DNA of 61,054 bases from Prochlorococcus sp. AG-402-G10. GTDB taxonomy: Bacteria > Cyanobacteriota > Cyanobacteriia > PCC-6307 > Cyanobiaceae. The notes under the pieces were generated by a model. That model saw only the letters and a program-made list of their open reading frames with translations. It was not told the DNA's origin and made no database searches. Positions 45,764 through 54,342 of this stretch are shown in pieces. Location of the stretch: assembly GCA_003279445.1 (NCBI GenBank), contig QCHT01000010.1, forward strand, positions 1 to 61,054, written 5' to 3'. Numbering within the stretch: the stretch's first letter is position 1; the number at the start of each line of letters is the position of its first letter. The translations under genes were made by a program, and so were the position numbers.

Positions 45764-46106
45764 ATTTTAAAAATACAAACTCGAGTAAGTTTAAACAAGT
45801 CGAGGTTTTTGAAAAGAAATAATCACTTAGCTTTCTTTAGTTTGATCATTTTACCTCTAATAATACCTCGACTTTGTACAAAAGGTAATTTTATAAATTC
45901 ATTGCTCAATATCAGATTTTGCGAATCTATAAGTATTGCTGAAATTGACTACGGATCCTCTCAATAGTTTTTCCTTTCTAAAACTACTTATGAAAGTTCT
46001 TTCAGATTAGATTTTATGCACGCACTTTCTTCGTAGTAGCTCTTCCCTATAAAAGCAGGAACATATATTATACTTCTTAGAAACTTAAAAATGTTCTAAG
46101 AAATAA
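45764..46106. other. 343-base AT-rich gap without a recognisable gene
   Basis: No open frame with supporting features on either strand. It should hold the promoter of the DUF4346 gene near its left end. At its right end is a 9-base inverted repeat (46074-46102). I see no tRNA or known small-RNA signature. Confidence 0.5.
46074..46102 (-). terminator. Hairpin after the 75-residue membrane protein gene
   Basis: TTCTTAGAA (46074-46082) and TTCTAAGAA (46094-46102) form a perfect 9-bp stem with an 11-base loop, starting 5 bases past the gene's stop on the minus strand. It is AT-rich and lacks a T-run, so only a weak terminator call is possible. Confidence 0.4.
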
Positions 46107-46334
46107 TTAATTAAAAGTTATATTTTTAAGAATGAATAGCAGAATCACATTTATTAAAATGAATGAAAGATATACAAGTCTAGGGTTTTTCAATCCCTTG
46201 GGTGCAGTAAGCTCAATTCCAAATAATCTGAATAAAGTTTGTTTACTACCTTCATCATCAACTAGAATACTTTTCTTTAATGACTTTTCAGGTTTCTTGT
46301 TTTCATTACCTTCTTCAATATTAATATCTTTCAT
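46107..46334 (-). CDS. Small membrane-anchored protein of unknown function (75 aa)
   Basis: A 75-residue protein: a charged N-terminal half (Glu/Lys/Asn-rich), a middle segment LFRLFGIELTAPKGLKNPRL, then one C-terminal membrane helix (about residues 52-71). It lies 17 bases downstream of the FemAB-like gene on the same strand, so it may belong to that operon. I do not recognise the family. Start ATG at 46334. Confidence 0.65.
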   Translation of the reverse strand: MKDINIEEGNENKKPEKSLKKSILVDDEGSKQTLFRLFGIELTAPKGLKNPRLVYLSFILINVILLFILKNITFN

Positions 46335-46351
46335 TGATTTAATTATTTTTA

Positions 46352-47530
46352 CTATTCTAGAAATACTTCTTGAGTTACAAAAGGAGCTTCATTGTTTGAA
46401 GCATTGATTTCTTGAATCATTAAGTTATTAACCTTCGGAAGGCATGATTTTAGGATAACCTCCATATCCCTGTTATACCAGCGATGAAGACTGAAGCATG
46501 GGATTGATTGAAAACCTCTCCTAAGTTTGTGCTTTCCGCCAGCACCTGGATCAAATTTATTGATGCCTTGTTTTATTGCCCAGCTAATTGGTGAATAATA
46601 GCAAAGTTCAAAATGTAGGTTTTGTATAACTTCTTTGCTGCCCCAATACCTACCCCATAACATATCCCAATTAGTCAGACAAAGAGACATTGCTACGGGA
46701 TCTTTAGGATCTCCTCTGTGTGCATTGAATAATACAATATCTTTTCTTAGACTTTTTTCTTCTAATGTTTCAAAGAACTTATTGGTTAAATATTTACTTC
46801 CCCATTCCCCCCATCGAGCACAATGGCTTTCATAAAATTTGTGCATTAATTTTAGAATCTCTAGATCTATGTCATTATTAGTTAATACTGTAATTTGCAA
46901 ATTACTTTTTGCAATTGAAGCTCTTTCTCTTTTTATATTACGACGTTGATTAGAGTTGAATCTTTTAAGATAGTCTTCAAAAGTAGTTTCTCCTATTGAA
47001 CGCCATTGGCTCTGTCGATTTGTCCAAGTTAAATAACCTACTGACTCAGCATACTTTTTCCAACTTTGATCTACGTATAGAAAATTACAGCTTAGAATTC
47101 CGTTTTTAGAAGCAAAGTCGTCAATAAGTTTAAGAATTATTTTTGTGAACTCTTCTTCACTTTTACTTTTGGCTATGAAAAATCGGTAACCTTCGATTGG
47201 GCTAAGTGGACTCATTCCAAGGAGCTTTGGGTAGTACTCTAGGCCTAATTGCATAGTTAGCTTTGCAAACTCATGATCAAAAATAAATTCACCATAACTA
47301 TGATTTTTTAAATATAGAGGTGCTAAAGCTACTATTCGATTGTTTTCCCACAAAGTGAGATGAATTGGTTGCCATCCATATTTAGGGGAAATACTTTCAG
47401 ATTGCTCGAGAGCGAACAACCAATTCCATTTATAAAATGGACGAGCAGTTGTATCTATTAGAGGATCCCATTGATTCTCGGGGATCTCTTTAATTGACTT
47501 ATACCAGTTCGCAGTAATTGGATATATCAA
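46352..47530 (-). CDS. FemAB-like GNAT acyltransferase (COG3146 type)
   Basis: A 392-residue cytosolic protein. The opening IPENQWDPLIDTTARPFYKWNWLFALEQS and the later GWQPIHLTLW, NFLYVDQSW, SQWRSIGETTFEDYLKRFNSNQRRNIKRERA and FELCYYSPISWAIKQGINKFDPGAGGKHKLRRGF are hallmarks of the 'peptidogalycan biosynthesis/recognition' family related to FemAB/GNAT. The real substrate is unknown. It overlaps the RibD-like gene by 4 bases. Start ATG at 47530. Confidence 0.88.
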   Translation of the reverse strand: MIYPITANWYKSIKEIPENQWDPLIDTTARPFYKWNWLFALEQSESISPKYGWQPIHLTLWENNRIVALAPLYLKNHSYGEFIFDHEFAKLTMQLGLEYYPKLLGMSPLSPIEGYRFFIAKSKSEEEFTKIILKLIDDFASKNGILSCNFLYVDQSWKKYAESVGYLTWTNRQSQWRSIGETTFEDYLKRFNSNQRRNIKRERASIAKSNLQITVLTNNDIDLEILKLMHKFYESHCARWGEWGSKYLTNKFFETLEEKSLRKDIVLFNAHRGDPKDPVAMSLCLTNWDMLWGRYWGSKEVIQNLHFELCYYSPISWAIKQGINKFDPGAGGKHKLRRGFQSIPCFSLHRWYNRDMEVILKSCLPKVNNLMIQEINASNNEAPFVTQEVFLE

Positions 47531-48198
47531 GTTCTATTCCTTACATATTTAAGAAGAACTTCACTTCCACCTATATCTTTTAATTCCTCTAAAACCCAAG
47601 TATTTGCTTGGCTTAATTCTATTGGTAAATTGTCTATTTTCACTGATGTCCAGCTATATTTACCTGAAAGTACCCTTGGTACGAATGTAATTTGTAGTTC
47701 ATCAATCTTATCTTCTAATAAAAGCGAAGTGATTAGTTTAGTCCCTCCAAGAAGTGCAATTTTTGAGAAACCTTTCTTCTTCAATATCTCAAGCGTTTCC
47801 CCCCATGTTTCTCTCATTACTATTTGATCATCAAATGATTTTAATATCAGAGGTGAGATTTTCCTAGGACTTAAAAGCCATTTTTTTACGGGCTGCTTGA
47901 AAAATCTCCATGAATTGTCAATTGACCCTTGCTTGCTAACTATTAACGAAAGAGGTTGATCTTGCCTTCCTTCTTTTCTTCTTTGATTAATTAACCGTGT
48001 GTCGTTAATGAGACATGTACTTTGATGCAGGCTTAAAGTTGTTCGTCCCATCAATGTCGCATCAGACCATGCTAAAGCTTCTTCTAATGCTTTCTTGTCC
48101 CCTGCTCCCCCTATATTTGCCTTGCCCCCAGAAGAGAGTGCAAGACGACCGTCCAGACTTGCTGCTATAACTAGTCTAACTCTTGGTAAAGTTAACAA
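47527..48198 (-). CDS. RibD C-terminal-type reductase (pyrimidine/pterin reductase)
   Basis: A 223-residue NAD(P)H-dependent reductase with the RibD-C/dihydrofolate-reductase-like fold: RVRLVIAASLDGRLA, DATLMGRTTL, and the GGTKLITSLLLEDKIDELQITFVP C-terminal core. It lacks the deaminase half of full RibD. It could act in riboflavin synthesis, but its position 2 bases after a double PTPS gene suggests a pterin substrate. The start is TTG at 48198. It overlaps the FemAB-like gene. Confidence 0.85.
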   Translation of the reverse strand: MLTLPRVRLVIAASLDGRLALSSGGKANIGGAGDKKALEEALAWSDATLMGRTTLSLHQSTCLINDTRLINQRRKEGRQDQPLSLIVSKQGSIDNSWRFFKQPVKKWLLSPRKISPLILKSFDDQIVMRETWGETLEILKKKGFSKIALLGGTKLITSLLLEDKIDELQITFVPRVLSGKYSWTSVKIDNLPIELSQANTWVLEELKDIGGSEVLLKYVRNRT

Positions 48199-48200
48199 TT

Positions 48201-49109
48201 TTAGATAGATTTACTTATCTTAGAATTTTCTATGTTGTGTGCATCTGCATAAATTTCAGCAGCATTATTAGGGCTTTCTTGAAGGCGAATTTTGTGTAGA
48301 TTTGCACCTATCCGATTGATTGGTTCCTTTAATGTATCAGCTATATGAAGAGCAATATTTTCTGCTGTAGGTACACACTTTTTAAAATGTTCTATGTCTT
48401 TATTGAGAAAAGTATGATCAAAAGGTTCGATTATTTTTTCATCCACTAATTTTTGAAGAGCGCTAAGATCGCAAACCATCCCAGTTCGCGAATTAATTGT
48501 TCCTCTTACCGTGATATCAACAAGGTAGTTATGCCCATGTCCATGAGGTCTAGCGCATTTTCCATAGATTATTTCATTTTCTTTTTGAGAGAGTTCTTCT
48601 CTGGCTAAGCGATGCGCAGCTGCAAAGTGGCTTCTAATGGTTAAGTAAGCTTCCATATCTTCACCTAGATAGTCTGCCCATAGGTTGTTTTGTTCATATA
48701 GCCTAAGAGATTTGAGTGGCAAATAAGGTTTTAGTCTTCTCCATATTACTTGAGTTAAAGCCTCAGTTGTTGGTAAGTAACCTTCCGACTTTGCTACATC
48801 AAACTCAGGCCAGGTTTCATTGAGAAAGCGAAAGTCAAGTTGGCTCGTCACTTCTTTTTTGATCGCTTGCTTGACCTCAGAAAGATTTAAGACCATTCCA
48901 TCTTCATCAAGTGTTCCATACATAGAAACAATTAATTCGTAGTTATGACCATGACCTGGAGCTATTGCACATGGGCCAAACCATTTTGAATTATCATCAG
49001 TTGATAATTCAGGCAGCCAATATTTATGACTAGCACTGAATACAGCTCGACGGGTAATTACGCAACGTCGACCTTTCCCATGTTTGCTTTGAGATGTGAC
49101 TTCATTCAT
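48201..49109 (-). CDS. Tandem 6-pyruvoyltetrahydropterin synthase/QueD protein
   Basis: A 302-residue fusion of two PTPS/QueD domains (about residues 15-150 and 155-290). Both keep the zinc histidines (His28, His53, His55; His166, His191, His193) and the catalytic cysteine (Cys47; Cys185). In domain 2 the Asp-His pair is intact (FDHTFLN). In domain 1 the histidine is replaced by Phe (LDFRFLN, residue 93), so it may be inactive or changed in specificity. Such enzymes convert dihydroneopterin triphosphate to pyruvoyl- or carboxy-tetrahydropterin, leading to pterins or queuosine. First gene of a likely operon with the reductase. Start ATG at 49109. Confidence 0.92.
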   Translation of the reverse strand: MNEVTSQSKHGKGRRCVITRRAVFSASHKYWLPELSTDDNSKWFGPCAIAPGHGHNYELIVSMYGTLDEDGMVLNLSEVKQAIKKEVTSQLDFRFLNETWPEFDVAKSEGYLPTTEALTQVIWRRLKPYLPLKSLRLYEQNNLWADYLGEDMEAYLTIRSHFAAAHRLAREELSQKENEIIYGKCARPHGHGHNYLVDITVRGTINSRTGMVCDLSALQKLVDEKIIEPFDHTFLNKDIEHFKKCVPTAENIALHIADTLKEPINRIGANLHKIRLQESPNNAAEIYADAHNIENSKISKSI

Positions 49110-49162
49110 TAGGCTCTCACCTCAATGAACACATCTTAATTAGTTCTTTGCCCATCTGTTTC

Positions 49163-49732
49163 ATGAAGGATCACATAAACACTAATGAACTAAGTAAAAC
49201 ATTAAGTGGACGTATTATTTATCTTGTTGGCATGATGGGCTCCGGCAAGTCCAAGACAGGCCCTTATCTTGCTAAATCACTTGGATATAGATTTGTTGAT
49301 CAGGATGATGTAATTGAGCAAGTTGCAAAACTATCTATTGCAGAGATTTTTCAAGACGAAGGAGAAAGTAGCTTCCGAGAGATTGAAACTCAAGTTTTGA
49401 AGGAAATTGGTCAGAGACATTCACTTGTAGTGGCCACTGGAGGTGGAGTTGTAACTTGTATTGAAAATTGGGGTATCTTGCATCAAGGAATAGTGATATG
49501 GGTTAACCCTATTAGAGAACGCTTAATTGAAAGACTAAAAGCTGATGCGGATACGCGGCCTTTATTAGGAAGGGAGAATCTTATTGCATCATTAGATAAA
49601 TTAATGAATGATCGCCATCGTTATTACTCAGAATCGGATCTAAATATTTCTGTTGATCAGGAAACCCCAGAGGAAGTAGCGCAATTAATTTTGCAAGCGT
49701 TGAAAGCAAAACTTAAGAATTCTCAGGGGTAA
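49163..49732 (+). CDS. aroK: Shikimate kinase
   Basis: Phosphorylates shikimate in the pathway to chorismate and aromatic amino acids. A P-loop GMMGSGKSKTG, the shikimate-binding DxD (VDQDD), FRxxE (SFREIE) and GGG (ATGGGVV) motifs are all present, and the lid arginine is in DTRPLL. I chose ATG 49163 (189 residues) over TTG 49148. The 3' end overlaps the convergent crr7 by 20 bases. Confidence 0.96.
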   Translation: MKDHINTNELSKTLSGRIIYLVGMMGSGKSKTGPYLAKSLGYRFVDQDDVIEQVAKLSIAEIFQDEGESSFREIETQVLKEIGQRHSLVVATGGGVVTCIENWGILHQGIVIWVNPIRERLIERLKADADTRPLLGRENLIASLDKLMNDRHRYYSESDLNISVDQETPEEVAQLILQALKAKLKNSQG

Positions 49733-49976
49733 GACGAATTGCGAACCATTCCACTTTAAACCCAGGCTTTATTTCGAGATCACACGAAGTGTCAAGCAAT
49801 CTTTCTGCAGCGGATCTTATAGAAACTTGATTCTGTAAATCTTCAGGCAGCTTCTTCATTGATTTGAGCCATTCTTCTATCCATTGAATAGTTTCTTCTG
49901 CTGTAAGGAATTGTTCGCTTTTGCATGGTTCCATTACCAAGTAATTTTCGCAATCTCTGATTATTGGATTAGACAT
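49713..49976 (-). CDS. crr7: CRR7-like NDH-1 assembly factor
   Basis: An 87-residue soluble protein matching the Chlororespiratory Reduction 7 family: the segments YLVMEPCKSEQFLTAEETI, LPEDLQ and RLLDTSCDLEIKPGFKVEWFAIRL follow the family pattern (x-LEPxxPEQFLTxEEL ... LLDTSCELxxxPGxxxxWYxVRL). In plants CRR7 is needed for the chloroplast NDH complex; in cyanobacteria it is presumed to serve NDH-1. ndhO is elsewhere in this window. It overlaps aroK by 20 bases. Start ATG at 49976. Confidence 0.82.
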   Translation of the reverse strand: MSNPIIRDCENYLVMEPCKSEQFLTAEETIQWIEEWLKSMKKLPEDLQNQVSIRSAAERLLDTSCDLEIKPGFKVEWFAIRLTPENS

Positions 49977-49988
49977 AAATTTAGGGAT

Positions 49989-50714
49989 TTATATCTGTGC
50001 AGGATCTTTTTCAAGCAGCAATTGCTCGAGATTATTTCTCCAATTAAACAATGGCTCTAATATTGGATTGTCCTTATACCCAGGACATCCTTTTCCAAAA
50101 AGACTTTCCCCTGAGGAAGCAGGAAAAGAGAGTAGTGATAATTGAGATGCTACAGCTATATCGGCAATACTTAACGAATTTCCAACTAGCCACTGTTGAG
50201 TTTTCACTAAGTTGGATATTTTTTCCAGACTATTAAGTAAGTTATTACTTTTTTCATTATTAATTGCTTGAGTGAAGCCATTCATCAATTCCAATGGAAG
50301 CTTACTTATTAAGCCTTTAAACGATTCTGGCAAATCTTCTGGTAAAAGAGCTTCCCTTAGTGATGGGTCAATTGAGGCTGCCTTAATAAGTTCCATGCGA
50401 ATCTCTTTAGCCAAGGTTGTATCTGCCCAATCTGCGACAATGTGGGCATTTGTAGACTCTTGTGGTTCGCTAGGAATCAGTTGAGGCTCTTTTGTAATAT
50501 TTTCCAGATACTCAATTATTGCACTGGAATCTGCAACGACATTTTCCCCATCCTTCAACAAAGGTACTTTCCGTTGTCCGGAAAGCTTGAAAACATTGAG
50601 TTGTCCAATGCCAGGTGTAATTTCAATAGTTCTGTAATTCATTTTTTTTGCCTGAAGGACCATGCGGACTTTTAGGCAAAAAGTAGAATGCTGAAATTGG
50701 TAGAGTTCCAACAT
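49989..50714 (-). CDS. Glutathione S-transferase family protein
   Basis: A 241-residue protein with an N-terminal thioredoxin-like domain (LYQFQHSTFCLKVRMVLQAK, KVPLLKDGENVVADSSAIIEYLE) and an all-helical C-terminal domain with NSLSIADIAVASQL. The first motif has Ser-Thr-Phe-Cys, near the CPxC/S active site of related classes. The substrate is unknown; glutathione-dependent reduction or detoxification is the family role. It precedes crr7 by 12 bases on the same strand and diverges from DUF751. Confidence 0.9.
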   Translation of the reverse strand: MLELYQFQHSTFCLKVRMVLQAKKMNYRTIEITPGIGQLNVFKLSGQRKVPLLKDGENVVADSSAIIEYLENITKEPQLIPSEPQESTNAHIVADWADTTLAKEIRMELIKAASIDPSLREALLPEDLPESFKGLISKLPLELMNGFTQAINNEKSNNLLNSLEKISNLVKTQQWLVGNSLSIADIAVASQLSLLSFPASSGESLFGKGCPGYKDNPILEPLFNWRNNLEQLLLEKDPAQI

Positions 50715-50773
50715 AAAGTTTTTAAGTCAAAATAGATCAGAATAGCTATTAAGGATATTGAATAGCAAGAACA

Positions 50774-50980
50774 ATGGGCGAGTTTTTTTCTAATGTTTCT
50801 AGATATCCTAAATATCTAATAACAATCATCCTTGGAGTCTTTGCCGCTTCACTGGAACCATTAATCCGTCGAAGCAAAAACCCTGTGACAGCTATATCGT
50901 TGATTGGTGCTTTGATTAGTGGCCTTTTAACTTTGGTTTTTATTGTTCGTGGAATGGTTTTCCCATCATCTTTGCTTTAG
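50774..50980 (+). CDS. DUF751 family small membrane protein
   Basis: A 68-residue protein that opens with [21 protein letters not shown], the DUF751 signature. It has two membrane helices (residues 13-27 and 40-60) with [13 protein letters not shown] between. DUF751 is confined to cyanobacteria and some plastids (Ycf33-like); function unknown. Directly upstream of rbfA (2 bases between stop and start). Start ATG at 50774. Confidence 0.85.
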   Translation: MGEFFSNVSRYPKYLITIILGVFAASLEPLIRRSKNPVTAISLIGALISGLLTLVFIVRGMVFPSSLL

Positions 50981-50982
50981 TT

Positions 50983-51375
50983 ATGGCTCAAAGTAGACGT
51001 GTTGAAAAAGTTTCTGCACTTATTCGAAAGGAGATGAGTCATCTTTTTTTGAATGGGCTTAGGACTCACCGTATTCAGTCGCCAATGATTACTATTACTG
51101 ACGTTGAGGTCTCAGGTGATCTGCAACATTGCAAAATCTTTGTAAGTATTTTTGGCGATTCAAATTACAAGGATGCAGTTTTTTCGGAATTAGAAGCTTC
51201 TCAAGTTTTTCTTAAAGGAGAATTAGGTAGAAGATTGCAGATGCGCAGAGCTCCTGAAGTTGTTTTCAAGCTAGATAGGGGTATGGAAAAAGGTACTCCT
51301 GTACTTGATCTTTTAGGTCAATTAGAAGATGAGAGAAAAGCGAAAAATTCGGATTTGATTGAAAATCAAGATTAA
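50983..51375 (+). CDS. rbfA: 30S ribosome-binding factor A
   Basis: Helps mature 16S rRNA at low temperature and during 30S assembly. The 130-residue product has the KH-like fold with [37 protein letters not shown] and [21 protein letters not shown]. Start ATG at 50983. It is followed by the GH3 gene 2 bases after the stop, so the two are linked. Confidence 0.96.
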   Translation: MAQSRRVEKVSALIRKEMSHLFLNGLRTHRIQSPMITITDVEVSGDLQHCKIFVSIFGDSNYKDAVFSELEASQVFLKGELGRRLQMRRAPEVVFKLDRGMEKGTPVLDLLGQLEDERKAKNSDLIENQD

Positions 51376-51377
51376 TT

Positions 51378-53024
51378 GTGAACGCTGAACAACAGATGGA
51401 GCTGAGGAGAAAAGTTGCTGGACTTTTAGTTGTTAGAGCTAGCGGACATGCTTTGGATTCATTACGGGAATACCCTTCATGGGAATTATCTAATCAAGAA
51501 TTGGAAAACTTGTTACGAGAGGGAGTTGGAGGAGTAATTTTTTATGGAGGAACTGTGAATGAAATCCAGGAAAGGACTGCAAAATTACGGAGCTTTTCAA
51601 ATGAATCACTTCTCTTTTGTGCTGATGTGGAAGAAGGAGTAGGTCAAAGGTTTGATGGAGGTTCGTTTTTGCCCCCGCCTATGGCATTGGGCCTTGGATA
51701 CTTAAAAGATCCTGCAAGCTCACTTGAATTGGCTGAAGAGTATGGCAAGTGTGTCGGCGATCAAGCTCGTCGTTGTGGCTTGAATTGGGTATTGGCGCCT
51801 GTCTGCGATGTTAATAGTAATCCTTTAAATCCAGTGATAAATATGAGAGCCTGGGGATCAGATCCTGAGGTTGCCTCTGTTCTTGCATGTGCTTTTCATA
51901 GAGGAATAGTTTCGCAGGGTGTGATGAGTTGTGCGAAACATTTTCCTGGTCATGGTGATACAAGAGTCGATTCGCACTTGGAGTTGCCAATTCTTGATAA
52001 AGATTTTCAAGCATTAGAACAATTAGAGCTCATTCCTTTTCAGTCATTAATTGATGCAGGCGTATCTAGTGTGATGTCCGCTCATGTTCTTTTTAGGAAA
52101 ATTGACCGAAAATCTCTCGCAACTTTTTCAAGCAAGTTTCTAGTGAAGTTGCTCCGAAAAAAAATGGGATTTGAAGGATTAGTTGTTACTGATGCTTTGC
52201 TAATGAAAGCAATAAGTGATCGTTATGACTCTGGAGAAGCAGCTGTATTGGCTTTTGAGGCAGGAGCAGATTTACTTCTTATGCCTTCAGAACCATATAA
52301 GGTACTAAATGCACTTGTTGAAGCATTTTTGATAGGAAGACTTCCAATGAGAAGGCTTTATGAATCACTAGAAAGACGAAGAAAGGCAATCTTTCAGTTA
52401 GAGAAAAGCTCCTCCAATCAATTTGAAAAAGAAGATTTATTGGTAACCCATAATTTTATCAAAGCAAAGGATATTGCTCTAGTTCATAGACTTGTTGATG
52501 CTTCAATACAGATTAAGAACCCTCATAGAATTACTAGATCAGGAGATTTAGTGAATTTAATTAAAATTGATGGAGTTTTACCATGTTCTCAATTATGCAA
52601 TTCCTCCCCAGCTTTGATCATTCCGCAACAATGTGGTTATAAAAATATTATTTGCCATCCTTTAGGGGTGAGTCCTTGGCAGGATAGTCAAGAAGAACCA
52701 TTAGCTTTAGATCGTCTTGGGAGAGGACCTTATTTGCTCCAACTATTTGTTAGAGGTAATCCCTTTCGAGGTGATCAAGATATGAAAGAACCTTGGATAG
52801 CAGTTGTTGAACAGTTGCAAAAGGGAAAACTTCTTTCTGGATTAATAGTTTATGGCAGTATGTATTTTTGGGAAAAACTCCTTACTGTATTAGAACCTTT
52901 GATCCCAGCGGCTTATAGTCCGGGGCAGATTCCAGAAGCTCAAGAGAAAATTCTTACAGCTTTGTTTGCGCAGAGCAAAGGCAAAAATATTTCTAGGAAT
53001 AACTCTTTAGAGTTCACTAATTGA
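51378..53024 (+). CDS. GH3 beta-N-acetylglucosaminidase (NagZ-like), long form
   Basis: The N-terminal ~340 residues form a GH3 (beta/alpha)8 domain with the NagZ-type loop KHFPGHGDTRVDSHLELP near residue 187 and the catalytic aspartate in VVTDALLMKAI (near residue 272). The substrate would be GlcNAc-anhydroMurNAc muropeptide, as in peptidoglycan recycling. The remaining ~200 residues lack a recognised domain and make it longer than the ~340-residue NagZ. The start is GTG at 51378. The cyanobacterial GH3 proteins commonly have this length, so the tail may be a lineage feature. Confidence 0.9.
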   Translation: MNAEQQMELRRKVAGLLVVRASGHALDSLREYPSWELSNQELENLLREGVGGVIFYGGTVNEIQERTAKLRSFSNESLLFCADVEEGVGQRFDGGSFLPPPMALGLGYLKDPASSLELAEEYGKCVGDQARRCGLNWVLAPVCDVNSNPLNPVINMRAWGSDPEVASVLACAFHRGIVSQGVMSCAKHFPGHGDTRVDSHLELPILDKDFQALEQLELIPFQSLIDAGVSSVMSAHVLFRKIDRKSLATFSSKFLVKLLRKKMGFEGLVVTDALLMKAISDRYDSGEAAVLAFEAGADLLLMPSEPYKVLNALVEAFLIGRLPMRRLYESLERRRKAIFQLEKSSSNQFEKEDLLVTHNFIKAKDIALVHRLVDASIQIKNPHRITRSGDLVNLIKIDGVLPCSQLCNSSPALIIPQQCGYKNIICHPLGVSPWQDSQEEPLALDRLGRGPYLLQLFVRGNPFRGDQDMKEPWIAVVEQLQKGKLLSGLIVYGSMYFWEKLLTVLEPLIPAAYSPGQIPEAQEKILTALFAQSKGKNISRNNSLEFTN

Positions 53025-53050
53025 CCTCGATTAAAAGTTGTTTTTAACCT

Positions 53051-53854
53051 ATGAATTTGGAGCGAATCCTGCCTTTAACTGGTAAGACAGTTGTTCTTAC
53101 TAGATCCCAGGATCAACAAGCAGAAGCCCGTGCTCTTTTTGAGAATCAAGGTGCAAGAGTATTAGATCTTCCTGCTTTAGTTATTGGCCCCCCCGATGAA
53201 TGGGCCCCTTTAGATGATGCCTTGCAAGATATAGAGAATTTTCATTGGATTATTTTTTCTAGCAGTAATGGAGTAATGGCTGTGGAGCATAGATTGCAAT
53301 TGATTGGAACCTCTCTTGCTGTATTGCCTAAAAGTTTAAAAGTTGCTGCAGTTGGTAGAAAAACTGCCCGCTTGCTCGAATCCCTTGATGTGATTCCAGA
53401 CTTTGTGCCACCCAAATTTTCAGCTGATAGTTTAATTAAACACTTTCCTGTACCAGCGTTGGGATTAAGAATTTTGATCCCAAGAGTGCAAACTGGAGGA
53501 AGAAATATTTTATTTCAAGAGCTTTCTAGTGCTGGGGCAAGTGTAATTGAAGTCTCTGCATATGAATCCCAGTGCCCAAAAGAGATCCCTAGAGATACTC
53601 TGACTGAGTTGGCTACAGCAAAAATTGATGCAATTTTATTTACCAGTGCTAAAACAGCAGCACATACTGCCCATTTAATTGAAGAAGCTTTGGGATCTGA
53701 TTGGGAAAAAATATTATTAGGGGTTAAGATTATTTCCATAGGTCCTCAGACAAGCATTAGTTGTAGAAAATGTTTCAATCGCTTAGATAAGGAAGCAACT
53801 CAGTATGATCTTGAAGGCTTATTGCAAGCCTGTATTAAATCTATACAAAGTTAG
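53051..53854 (+). CDS. hemD: Uroporphyrinogen-III synthase
   Basis: Closes and inverts ring D of hydroxymethylbilane in haem, chlorophyll and cobalamin synthesis. The 267-residue product shows LTGKTVVLTRSQDQQAEARALFENQGARVLDLPALVI at the N-terminus, HWIIFSSSNGV and DAILFTSAKTAAH, which are the conserved segments of this variable family. Start ATG at 53051, 26 bases after the GH3 gene. Convergent with the SRPBCC gene. Confidence 0.93.
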   Translation: MNLERILPLTGKTVVLTRSQDQQAEARALFENQGARVLDLPALVIGPPDEWAPLDDALQDIENFHWIIFSSSNGVMAVEHRLQLIGTSLAVLPKSLKVAAVGRKTARLLESLDVIPDFVPPKFSADSLIKHFPVPALGLRILIPRVQTGGRNILFQELSSAGASVIEVSAYESQCPKEIPRDTLTELATAKIDAILFTSAKTAAHTAHLIEEALGSDWEKILLGVKIISIGPQTSISCRKCFNRLDKEATQYDLEGLLQACIKSIQS

Positions 53855-53885
53855 CTTATAGTTGTTTATTTATACCTAATTTAAT

Positions 53886-54341
53886 TTATTTACCTTGACC
53901 ACTTTCAACAAGATTTTTAAAATTATCTAGGTTATTTTGAAGTTCATTAGTCACTAGCTTGCCCAGAATATCTTCTTTCATAAATCTTGCTAGTGCTTTA
54001 GGTAATTCATAGGAAATTATTAATTTTACGAATGTAGTATTCCCTTCTTCTTCAAATTGTACTGAACCTTTTGTTGGTAATCCACCGACAGATGACCATT
54101 TAAGCCTTTGTTGTGCAACTCTTTCATTTATTTGTGCTTTCCATTTAAAGCGAAAACCATTAGCGGACAAAGTCCATTCTGTTAGATCTGGAAGGGTTTT
54201 TGTTTCATTATCAAGTGGTTTAACAGATTCGATCCATGTCATCCATAAAGGCATTGCTTCTAGGTCACTCCACACGTTCCAAACCTGCTCAACTGGAGCA
54301 TTTATTCTGCTAATAACAGTATGTTCGAGCCATTGCCCCAT
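53886..54341 (-). CDS. SRPBCC (polyketide cyclase/dehydrase-like) protein
   Basis: A 151-residue START-like lipid-binding fold: SRINAPVEQVWNVWSDLEAMPLWMTWIESV, then beta strands and a C-terminal helix (MKEDILGKLVTNELQNNLDNFKNLVE). It begins 1 base after the zds stop on the same strand, so a role in handling carotenoids or related hydrophobic ligands is plausible. The ligand is not known. Start ATG at 54341. Confidence 0.88.
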   Translation of the reverse strand: MGQWLEHTVISRINAPVEQVWNVWSDLEAMPLWMTWIESVKPLDNETKTLPDLTEWTLSANGFRFKWKAQINERVAQQRLKWSSVGGLPTKGSVQFEEEGNTTFVKLIISYELPKALARFMKEDILGKLVTNELQNNLDNFKNLVESGQGK

Positions 54342-54342
54342 A

